From Fidelibacterota bacterium (GTDB lineage: Bacteria; Fidelibacterota; UBA2242): 5,074 nt of DNA. The DNA is taken from positions 1-5,074 of the forward strand of contig JAGLWX010000215.1 in assembly GCA_023133185.1 (NCBI GenBank), in the 5' to 3' direction. The position numbers were made by a program, and so were the translations under genes. Below the pieces are notes generated by a model. It was not told the origin of the DNA. It made no database searches and was given only the letters and a program-made list of their open reading frames with translations. Shown here piece after piece: positions 1-4,943 of this stretch; the stretch's first letter is position 1; each line of letters starts with the position of its first letter.

Positions 1-72
1 TTCAGGAAAAAATGATTATATAATGTTGGGTATTATGCTATCTTGAAACTTATAAAAAAAACTTTATCGGCG

Positions 73-1323
73 TTAAAATCCTTTTTCGGCAATAGTTCCG
101 CTATCGACACTCGGGTCAAAGTCCGGATCAGGTGTTCTCCAATCTCCGTAATTCAGTTCAAGATACTCCTCAACATGCGATGGGATTTTAACTTTCCTGC
201 CTTCCCAGCTAGTCGTATCCAGTTTATCAAAAAACTTTGAATCCGAATGTTTTAGAGCAGTCATAATAATCCAGTGATATGAATTATCAATTTTATATTT
301 GAAGAACAGGTCAATATGAAAATTTATTCTGACTAACCTTTCGAAAGGAGTTTTTAATTTTATTGAGCGAATATTTCCGGGCATCCACAGGCTTTTAGTC
401 TTATTTATTTTTACGAAAAATTTGGGGTAAAACTTATATCTTATGTCTATAATTTTTTGCGCGTATTCTCCCGGAATGCCAAAATCGGCGTCGTGATCCC
501 AGGGCAGCAGGTCGCCGTCGCGAATGATGCCGAGTAAAGTGCCTTCATCCAACCAATAAGGAATATCGTTCTTTTCCAGAATATCGATAACATCAAGAAT
601 CATCTTTTTCATGCGCTTGCGATATTTTCCCTTAAGTTGAATTATTTTCTTGGTAGGCTTGCGGATTCTCTTTTTTGCAGCTACGTTTTTGATTATTTCT
701 TCATCTACAATAGAATTATCATGAATTCCGCCAATCCAATATCTTTGAGGATTTTTCCAGTCTCCGTATCTTAATGTTAAATAATTTTCAACATCAGTTG
801 GAACAGGATAACTATTTCCCTGAACTGTAATATTATCCAGCGTATCAAAGAAATGCGAGTCGATCCATTTACAACTTCGTGTATCGACCCAGCGATATTT
901 ATCCTCTTTCTTAAATTTAAATGATACATTAATGATGATGTCGGCGTTTTTAATTTTTTCAAAGTACTTCAGGATTTTAATTCGGGTGACATCTCCATCG
1001 ATCCAAATTCTTCCGGAACGATCTAATATCTCTTTAAATCGATATTTTGGAAAAAACGCCTTTTGCAAAGCAATAAATTTGCTGTAAAATTCTCCGGGAA
1101 TTGCAATATCGATCTTGTTATGCCACGCAATGCTTTTATTATCACGAACAATTCCCAGCAGTGTGCCGGAATCCAGCCAAAAGGGGATGCTGTTTTCTTT
1201 CAGAATCCGCATTGTATCTTTAACAATTTTCTTTTCTAATAAATCTTTTTTCATATTTGTACCATTTGACATTTTTTGCAGTTGATATTTCTCTTTATCA
1301 TGCCTGTAAATATAAAATGTCAT
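73..1323 (-). CDS. Tandem LicD/fukutin-type phosphotransferase-like protein, N-terminal copy degenerate
   Basis: LicD (PF04991) proteins transfer phosphocholine or similar phospho-alditol groups from a CDP-activated donor onto surface glycans. Two homologous domains are visible, about 206-208 residues apart. Copy 2 (about 238-400) has WLDEGTLLGIIRDG (257-270), PWDHDAD with D276, D278 and D280, HIDLFF with D338, and VEEYLELNYGDW (384-395). This closely fits the FKRP/LicD metal-binding DxDxD plus later Asp. Copy 1 (about 30-195) keeps WLDSGTLLGIVRD (49-61) and VENYLTLRYGDW (178-189), but has H68, K70 and N132 where copy 2 has D276, D278 and D338; only D72 remains. A Lys/Arg-rich linker (217-240) joins them. 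There is no signal peptide or membrane segment, so it is probably cytoplasmic. No Shine-Dalgarno supports any start: Met1, Met18 (1272) and Met24 (1254) are all possible, and Met24 sits just before the first domain. The gene is more A+T-rich and Lys/Ile-rich than its neighbours. Family assignment is firm; substrate and partner pathway are unknown. No terminator is evident in bases 1-72. Confidence 0.86.
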   Translation of the reverse strand: MTFYIYRHDKEKYQLQKMSNGTNMKKDLLEKKIVKDTMRILKENSIPFWLDSGTLLGIVRDNKSIAWHNKIDIAIPGEFYSKFIALQKAFFPKYRFKEILDRSGRIWIDGDVTRIKILKYFEKIKNADIIINVSFKFKKEDKYRWVDTRSCKWIDSHFFDTLDNITVQGNSYPVPTDVENYLTLRYGDWKNPQRYWIGGIHDNSIVDEEIIKNVAAKKRIRKPTKKIIQLKGKYRKRMKKMILDVIDILEKNDIPYWLDEGTLLGIIRDGDLLPWDHDADFGIPGEYAQKIIDIRYKFYPKFFVKINKTKSLWMPGNIRSIKLKTPFERLVRINFHIDLFFKYKIDNSYHWIIMTALKHSDSKFFDKLDTTSWEGRKVKIPSHVEEYLELNYGDWRTPDPDFDPSVDSGTIAEKGF

Positions 1324-1355
1324 TTTAAATATACAAGGTAAACAAATCCGTAAGG

Positions 1356-1372
1356 AAACCTTGCGAAGGTTT
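1356..1372. repeat. 17-bp palindromic repeat, copy 1 (AAACCTT-GCG-AAGGTTT)
   Basis: Perfect 7-bp arms flank a 3-base centre (GCG). The inner 15 bases are identical in sequence and orientation to 3030-3044, and are the reverse complement of 3077-3091. It lies just upstream of the LicD-like gene and downstream of the abiE operon. The left arm can alternatively pair within 1347-1367 (TCCGTAAGG with CCTTGCGAA, one mismatch and one G-T), so two exclusive folds are possible. No T-run follows on either strand, so it is not a classic terminator. It is probably a dispersed REP-like element. Confidence 0.8.
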
Positions 1373-1404
1373 GTTCATTATGACACAGGCGCCTATCTTA
1401 TTCT

Positions 1405-1430
1405 GGTTGCAGGGCTCCTGCTCTGCAACC
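1405..1430. repeat. 26-bp inverted repeat / hairpin (GGTTGCAG...CTGCAACC)
   Basis: Perfect 8-bp arms (1405-1412 and 1423-1430) enclose a 10-base loop. The sequence also allows a smaller alternative stem, GCAGG (1409-1413) with CCTGC (1417-1421). It is the second of three hairpins in the spacer between the abiE operon and the LicD-like gene. No T-run follows, so terminator function is doubtful, although a strong stem can still slow RNA polymerase or protect a 3' end. Confidence 0.75.
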
Positions 1431-1443
1431 GATACAGTTAGCC

Positions 1444-1468
1444 CGTCCCGGAGCGAAGCCCCGGAACG
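1444..1468. repeat. G+C-rich imperfect hairpin (CGTCCCGGAGC-GAA-GCCCCGGAACG)
   Basis: Eleven-base arms (1444-1454 and 1458-1468) pair at 9 of 11 positions around a GAA loop. It is the most stable-looking hairpin in the spacer and lies about 45 bases beyond the abiEii stop codon. A short A+T-rich inverted repeat (AATGAAA at 1471-1477, TTTCATT at 1484-1490) lies between it and that stop. No poly-T tract follows, so an intrinsic terminator is possible but not supported. It looks like a dispersed palindromic repeat unit. Confidence 0.65.
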
Positions 1469-1511
1469 AGAATGAAAAGGTTATTTCATTTATTTACATC
1501 GAACTTACAAA

Positions 1512-2327
1512 TTACACTTTATTTTCACCAAGCAGACTATTCAGGTTATCACGATTGAGCAGCTGAAGATCGGCGCCGGACTCTAAGAATGGTTCAACAT
1601 CTTTGATGACCGTATCCCAATTGGTTCCGGATATGCCTTTTAGGATAATAGCACACCAATTTCGATCCGTAATCTGTTCTCCCTGATAGTTGGTCTGTTT
1701 TAGTGCATTCTGCAAATAGGGGAGATTAGGTGTAAGATCTCTCCAGCGGGACAAAAGAAACACCAGATCATAATAATCACGACCTTTGATGTAAGCTCGC
1801 TGCAAAACAGCATGGAGCTTTCCTGTAAAAAAAGTCGGCAGATCGTGTGCCATTAAACTATAAGGAAAATAGAGGTTTACCAGGGTTTGCCGGAGATTGA
1901 ATCCACTTGGCGGATTGGTATCCAATTCAATTTTGATACTGAGTTTTTCGTTTAGGTTCGGTGACAAACCAAATTCATACAGGAGCTGCTCAAACCGGAT
2001 AAATGTCGAGGCAACCGTTTTTCTTGTAATCTGTGAATCGGAAACTTGATAGCCCTGCAGCTCCAGACCCTTCCGAAGTTTTTTTACCGGATTTATCAGG
2101 GAATACTCTGGATCAGGCGTCATCAGATGAAAATCCAGATCCTCGGAAAAACGGTTTAAGCCATGGATAATGCGTAAAGCCGTTCCGCCATGAAACACCC
2201 ACTGCTGAAGTATTTTCTGTTCAAAGAGCTGACGCAAAATCAAATGCTGTAAATATTCCCGTAAGAGAAGACGTGCCTGCCGCATATCAGAAGCATTTTG
2301 AACGATGTCCCTTGCCTGACTTTTCAT
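1512..2327 (-). CDS. abiEii: AbiEii-family nucleotidyltransferase toxin (type IV TA / abortive infection)
   Basis: AbiEii/MenT-type toxins are NTP-dependent nucleotidyltransferases of the DNA polymerase beta fold; characterised relatives act on NTPs or tRNA and arrest growth. Numbered from the ATG at 2327 (271 aa), the nucleotidyltransferase signature is clear: HGGTALR at 46-52, then RFSEDLDF at 59-66 with metal-binding D63 and D65. A third acidic strand, KIELD (132-136), follows, then GKLHAVLQR (169-177) and GRDYYDLVFLL (182-192), the charged motif typical of the family. Length is normal and all core motifs are intact, so it is predicted active. An in-frame GTG at 2333 is possible, but it falls on the Shine-Dalgarno GGGAG (2337-2333), which sits 5 bases before the ATG; I therefore prefer 2327. 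The stop of abiEi is 2 bases upstream, indicating translational coupling with its antitoxin. The actual target is unknown. Confidence 0.93.
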   Translation of the reverse strand: MKSQARDIVQNASDMRQARLLLREYLQHLILRQLFEQKILQQWVFHGGTALRIIHGLNRFSEDLDFHLMTPDPEYSLINPVKKLRKGLELQGYQVSDSQITRKTVASTFIRFEQLLYEFGLSPNLNEKLSIKIELDTNPPSGFNLRQTLVNLYFPYSLMAHDLPTFFTGKLHAVLQRAYIKGRDYYDLVFLLSRWRDLTPNLPYLQNALKQTNYQGEQITDRNWCAIILKGISGTNWDTVIKDVEPFLESGADLQLLNRDNLNSLLGENKV

Positions 2328-2329
2328 TG

Positions 2330-2962
2330 TCACTCCCGATTATTTAAATATTCAATCAGCTGGTGAATACTACGCTCGAGTTTACGATTCTCCATAAGCC
2401 CGGTATATTCCAGCAATTTATTGATATTGATTAGCTCACAATTCTGGAGCCGCAATTCCAACCAGCGGTTTGTGGTCCATTTACCGGAAGAGAAATAACA
2501 GACGTCAATCAGCGCTCTTTCCAAATCGGCGATTAGAGCCGATTGTTGTTCACCATTTCCCATGATCACTTTGGAATAGCCGAAAAACCGATTCGGAGTG
2601 GTGCTAAAATACTGAAATCGTCCCATAACGGTTTCCCAGGCAGCGGTCTGCCGCGTTGTAACTCCTTGAATCACATGAACCTCCTCGGGGATGCATTGAT
2701 AATACTGTAGCGCTGTATAAAGACTGACAAAAGATGGACGGTAAAGGTAGTTAGAAATGTAAAAGTGATCCGGCGCTCTTTGCCGGTACCGCGGTGCGAG
2801 CACATATTTGCCACGCCGCAACTGGATTAACTTGCCCTGACTCACCCAACGGGAAATCCGTGGCAGAACCTGCCTTTCCGGCTGATCGGAGAGGGTCACT
2901 GCTTCCTGGGTTTCAAAGAAGGGACGATTCATAAGTTTATATTTAAGGTCTTCGAATTTCAT
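2330..2962 (-). CDS. abiEi: AbiEi-family antitoxin / winged-helix autorepressor
   Basis: AbiEi proteins neutralise AbiEii and repress their own operon through an N-terminal winged helix. In the 210-residue product from ATG 2962, residues about 1-57 form a winged-helix pattern (helices around 14-45, ending in the wing LRRGKYVLAP, 48-57). The C-terminal part has family-typical stretches: FYISNYLYRPSFVSLYTAL (67-85), IPEEVHVIQGVTT (91-103) and ALIADLERALIDVCYF (142-157), the last being the conserved hydrophobic helix with an acidic residue. The gene immediately precedes abiEii, the standard antitoxin-first order. ATG 2968 is also in frame, but GGTAAG (2976-2971) lies 8 bases from ATG 2962 and only 2 from 2968, so 2962 is preferred. 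The inverted repeat at 2967-2992 covers this ribosome-binding site and is the obvious operator. Overall similarity to AbiEi is weaker than for the toxin, as is usual. Confidence 0.88.
   Translation of the reverse strand: MKFEDLKYKLMNRPFFETQEAVTLSDQPERQVLPRISRWVSQGKLIQLRRGKYVLAPRYRQRAPDHFYISNYLYRPSFVSLYTALQYYQCIPEEVHVIQGVTTRQTAAWETVMGRFQYFSTTPNRFFGYSKVIMGNGEQQSALIADLERALIDVCYFSSGKWTTNRWLELRLQNCELININKLLEYTGLMENRKLERSIHQLIEYLNNRE
2333..2337 (-). promoter_or_regulatory. Shine-Dalgarno of abiEii inside the end of abiEi
   Basis: Read on the minus strand, GGGAG is followed by a 5-base spacer (TGACA) and ATG at 2327. The spacer contains the abiEi TGA stop. This decides the start of abiEii in favour of ATG 2327 over GTG 2333 and implies that toxin translation depends on ribosomes finishing the antitoxin gene. 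Confidence 0.7.
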
Positions 2963-2966
2963 ATAC

Positions 2967-2992
2967 ATAACTTACCATATCTGGTAAGTTAT
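2967..2992. promoter_or_regulatory. 26-bp perfect inverted repeat, probable AbiEi operator
   Basis: ATAACTTACCA (2967-2977) and TGGTAAGTTAT (2982-2992) are exact reverse complements around a 4-base centre (TATC). The element covers the abiEi Shine-Dalgarno and touches the upstream ATG at 2968. AbiEi is known to repress its operon by binding inverted repeats in the promoter region. Position and symmetry fit that role; binding itself is inferred. In the mRNA the same arms could form a hairpin that hides the ribosome-binding site. Confidence 0.72.
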
Positions 2993-2993
2993 T

Positions 2994-3012
2994 CAAACAA
3001 AAATGTTGTTTG
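2994..3012. promoter_or_regulatory. Second inverted repeat of the abiE control region (CAAACAA-N5-TTGTTTG)
   Basis: Perfect 7-bp arms (2994-3000, 3006-3012) enclose AAATG. It starts 2 bases after the 26-bp operator-like repeat ends, giving two adjacent inverted repeats upstream of abiEi. Characterised AbiE operons also have two inverted repeats bound cooperatively by AbiEi, but there the two resemble each other; here the arm sequences differ. It overlaps the candidate -10 region. Confidence 0.5.
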
Positions 3013-3031
3013 TTTATATACTGACTGTCAA
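3003..3031 (-). promoter_or_regulatory. Candidate abiE promoter (-35 TTGACA)
   Basis: On the minus strand a consensus -35 TTGACA (3031-3026) is followed after 17 bases by CAACAT (3008-3003), a weak -10 keeping the key A at position 2 and T at position 6. A different, lineage-specific -10 such as CATTTTTG just downstream is also possible. Transcription would begin near 2995, beside or in the inverted repeats, fitting autorepression. The first TT of the -35 comes from the palindromic repeat at 3030-3044. Confidence 0.4.
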
Positions 3032-3044
3032 CCTTGCGAAGGTT
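3030..3044. repeat. Palindromic repeat, copy 2 (AACCTT-GCG-AAGGTT)
   Basis: Identical over 15 bases to 1357-1371 in the same orientation, so the pair forms direct repeats enclosing about 1.66 kb that contains the whole abiE operon. It is also an inverted partner of 3077-3091, 32 bases away, so the two could pair into a larger hairpin. Confidence 0.8.
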
Positions 3045-3075
3045 CGGTAATCTGGTCGCAAACGATGAATCAATC

Positions 3076-3092
3076 AAACCTTCGCAAGGTTT
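3076..3092. repeat. 17-bp palindromic repeat, copy 3, inverted (AAACCTT-CGC-AAGGTTT)
   Basis: Exact reverse complement of 1356-1372. It lies 58 bases past the stop codon of the response regulator gene on the minus strand. As a 7-bp-stem hairpin it could mark the 3' end of that transcript, but no T-tract follows (GATTGATTC on the minus strand), so a classic intrinsic terminator is not supported. The rest of 3093-3150 is A+T-rich with no clear feature. Confidence 0.78.
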
Positions 3093-3150
3093 AGGATTTT
3101 ATTTACCTTTTTAAGTGAACTCATTGATGTATTTTTTATGAAAATTGTGA

Positions 3151-4497
3151 TTATAGTTTTATACCTAATTCATCAATTTTACGATAGAGTGAGGAGAGTC
3201 CGATTCCGAGCATTTCCGCACAGCGGTTTTTGTCATTTTCCACCCGCCTGAGGATTGACAGGATGTGTTGTTTTTCAAAGTTCCGCACTGAGGTCTTCAG
3301 ATCATCCGCATATTCCATAGCAATTCCCATAGACGCATGCGGCGGCAGATCTTTTATGGTAATATAGTCGCCTTCACACAATAGCACCGCGCGCTCAATA
3401 GCATTCTCCAGTTCACGGACCTCGCCTTTCCATTTATAATTCATCAGCACTTTCATTGTCTCATTATCGACGCCAAGCACCTTGCGCTTCAATTCCTGGT
3501 TGTACTTGCTGACGAAATGGTTCACCAAAAGCGGAATATCATCTCTACGTTCGGTAAGAGAGGGCAGGTAAATATCAATAATGTTAAGGCGATAATAGAG
3601 ATCTTCCCGGAAGTTTCCTTCTTCGATCTCTTTCAGGAGGTCTTTATTCGTCGCCGACAATATACGGGCGTCAACTTTCAGCGATGAGGGACAGCCGATC
3701 GGTTTGATTTCCTTTTCTTCGATGGCGCGCAGGAGTTTTACCTGGAAATGAATTGGAATTTCACCGACTTCGTCTAAAAACAAGGTTCCTCCACTAGCGG
3801 CGCGAAATACTCCATCCTTATCCATTATAGCGCCGGTGAACGATCCCTTCTTAAAGCCGAACAATTCACTTTCAAAGAGATTTTCAGGAATAGCGCTGCA
3901 ATTGATTGGAATAAATGGAGCATCTGCGCGCGGGCTGCTTTGGTGAATCGCTCTGGCGACCAGTTCTTTTCCCGTTCCGCTCTTTCCGGTAATCAGAATA
4001 TTTGAGGTCGAGTTGGCGACTTTATCGATCATCTTATAGACATTCTGCATTGCCGGACTATCGCCAATGATCATATATTGATTGTACTTAGAATGGATCT
4101 CCTGTTTGAGATATTGATTTTCCAATAGAATTTGCTGAAGTTTCCGCATCTTTTTAACACGCACGACAACATCATTGTAATCCAGGGGCTTGGTGAGGTA
4201 GTCAACCGCCCCTTTTCGCAGAGCTTCAATCGCGGTTTCAACAGTTGCCGAAGCAGTTGTGATCATGGTCAATGTGCGGGGACTGATTTTGCAGACTTTC
4301 TCCAGCACCTGGATTCCGTTCCATTTAGGCAGTTTTATATCGACGATCATAATATCAAAATTATCTTCTTTGACATGCTTGATCGCTTCTTCTCCATCTC
4401 CGGCTTTAACACAGACAAATCCCTTATCGGTTAATAAGGCTGCCAGTGAATTCCGGGTGTCACGATCATTATCCGCTATTAATATTCTACTATTCAT
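3151..4497 (-). CDS. NtrC-family sigma-54-dependent response regulator
   Basis: Phosphorylation-controlled activator that remodels sigma-54 RNA polymerase by ATP hydrolysis. The receiver domain (about 3-118) has D9/N10/D11 in the acidic pocket, phospho-acceptor D53 in VDIKLP, T81, and K103 in LTKP. A probable coiled-coil linker (117-137) leads to the AAA+ domain (about 143-370): Walker A GKSGTGKE (171-178), sigma-54 contact loop GSFTGA (218-223, usually GAFTGA), Walker B LFLDE (239-243), sensor I SATN (281-284), arginine region FREDLYYRLN (296-305) and sensor II GEVREL (358-363, usually GNVREL). A Fis-type HTH ends the protein (about 405-446, NRCAEMLGIGLSSLYRKI). Length (448 aa) is normal. 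The ATG at 4497 is preceded by a weak AGGTG only 2 bases away; it begins right at the receiver domain. No histidine kinase is adjacent: uppS lies divergently upstream and abiE downstream. Family is certain; stimulus and targets are unknown. The two motif variants and N10 probably do not abolish function but are uncommon. Confidence 0.97.
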   Translation of the reverse strand: MNSRILIADNDRDTRNSLAALLTDKGFVCVKAGDGEEAIKHVKEDNFDIMIVDIKLPKWNGIQVLEKVCKISPRTLTMITTASATVETAIEALRKGAVDYLTKPLDYNDVVVRVKKMRKLQQILLENQYLKQEIHSKYNQYMIIGDSPAMQNVYKMIDKVANSTSNILITGKSGTGKELVARAIHQSSPRADAPFIPINCSAIPENLFESELFGFKKGSFTGAIMDKDGVFRAASGGTLFLDEVGEIPIHFQVKLLRAIEEKEIKPIGCPSSLKVDARILSATNKDLLKEIEEGNFREDLYYRLNIIDIYLPSLTERRDDIPLLVNHFVSKYNQELKRKVLGVDNETMKVLMNYKWKGEVRELENAIERAVLLCEGDYITIKDLPPHASMGIAMEYADDLKTSVRNFEKQHILSILRRVENDKNRCAEMLGIGLSSLYRKIDELGIKL

Positions 4498-4622
4498 ACA
4501 CCTGTCTTTCTTAACCGTGTGCGATTAAAAATCCTGCTTGTTTCCACTTTTCCGGGTTATTTTCTCAATTCTCATGTTCGGTTAAATATAGACAGGCTCT
4601 CTTACTAAATCAACACATTTTT

Positions 4623-4679
4623 CCAAAAATGATAGGAATCTGTGTGGATTTAAAAACATATTTGCCAAAAATGGGAATC
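4623..4679 (+). repeat. Spaced imperfect direct repeat (CCAAAAATG...GGAATC, two copies)
   Basis: CCAAAAATGATAGGAATC (4623-4640) and CCAAAAATGGGAATC (4665-4679) share CCAAAAATG and GGAATC, differing by a 3-base insertion between the two blocks. The starts are 42 bases apart, about four helical turns, so two proteins bound there would face the same side of the DNA. It could be a regulator binding pair in the divergent promoter region, or chance in an A-rich spacer. Confidence 0.4.
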
Positions 4680-4756
4680 GTTGGTAAAAGTTGCACTAAT
4701 CAGTAATGTAGGAAAGTTGAGATGGAGAAAGCCTTATTTCATGAAGATTCCAATCG

Positions 4757-4819
4757 ACCTCCCCTCTTTGCCAAGGAGGGGGCGGCTCCACCAGGAGTCT
4801 CTGTGAGAAAGGGGGAGGT
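4757..4819. repeat. 63-bp G+C-rich composite palindrome, MITE/REP-like
   Basis: Terminal arms ACCTCCCC (4757-4764) and GGGGAGGT (4812-4819) are perfect reverse complements; a further TTT/AAA pairing is possible past a bulge. Inside, CCCCTCTT (4761-4768) pairs with AAGGAGGGG (4773-4781, one bulge) around TGCC, and CTCC (4786-4789) pairs with GGAG (4794-4797). The left strand can therefore choose between an outer and an inner stem. Composition differs sharply from the A+T-rich surroundings, suggesting a dispersed or mobile repeat. No transposase is present. Confidence 0.6.
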
Positions 4820-4886
4820 TATATCATCTCGACATAATATTAGGTACAGCGCTTAAATTTCGGGGGAATCTCAGTCTGATTTTCCA

Positions 4887-4915
4887 TTGACTTTATAGAG
4901 GATTGAAATTAACTT
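4887..4915 (+). promoter_or_regulatory. Candidate uppS promoter
   Basis: TTGACT (4887-4892) lies 17 bases before TAACTT (4910-4915), a weak -10, placing the transcript start about 20 bases before the uppS ATG. The -35 matches at 5 of 6 positions; the -10 is poor, so this is tentative. Confidence 0.35.
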
Positions 4916-4943
4916 CCGTAAGCTATTTTTAAGTGCATTTATA

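Larger units (their letters stand above)
4498..4943. other. 446-bp divergent intergenic region between the response regulator and uppS
   Basis: It must hold promoters for both divergent genes. I see a spaced imperfect direct repeat (4623-4679), a G+C-rich composite palindrome (4757-4819) and a candidate uppS promoter (4887-4915). Upstream of the regulator (4498-4620) the sequence is A+T-rich, with no convincing sigma-70 or sigma-54 site and no RNA gene visible. Short reading frames of 25 codons (from 4629) and 44 codons (from 4722) exist but lack coding support. Confidence 0.6.

Noticed and set aside
43..240. 65-codon plus-strand reading frame
   Set aside because: It lies antisense to the 3' end of the LicD-like gene, whose protein has clear domain motifs there.
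777..962. 61-codon minus-strand reading frame in another phase
   Set aside because: It lies entirely inside the LicD-like gene in a different frame and has no recognisable protein features.
3030..3092. CRISPR array or integron attC site
   Set aside because: There are only two palindromes here, in opposite orientation with one 32-base gap, no spacer series, no integrase, and no attC core sites. They are better described as dispersed palindromic repeats.
3076..3092. Intrinsic terminator of the response regulator gene
   Set aside because: The hairpin exists, but the base of the stem is not followed by a T-run on the minus strand, so a standard terminator cannot be claimed.
4132..4528. Two overlapping plus-strand reading frames (100 and 89 codons)
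   Set aside because: They are antisense to the receiver domain of the response regulator, which is unmistakable on the minus strand.
4682..4695. Sigma-54-like motif TGGTAAAAGTTGCA
   Set aside because: GG and GC are separated by 8 bases instead of the required 10, and the -24 box lacks CAC.
4629..4706. 25-codon plus-strand reading frame (MIGICVDLK...)
   Set aside because: It is very short, has no ribosome-binding site, and covers the direct repeat region; nothing supports coding.
4722..4856. 44-codon plus-strand reading frame with an upstream AGGAAAG at 5 bases
   Set aside because: Its middle is a translation of the G+C-rich palindrome (4757-4819), giving a Pro/Gly/Arg-rich peptide typical of spurious frames over repeats. 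No homology is recognisable.
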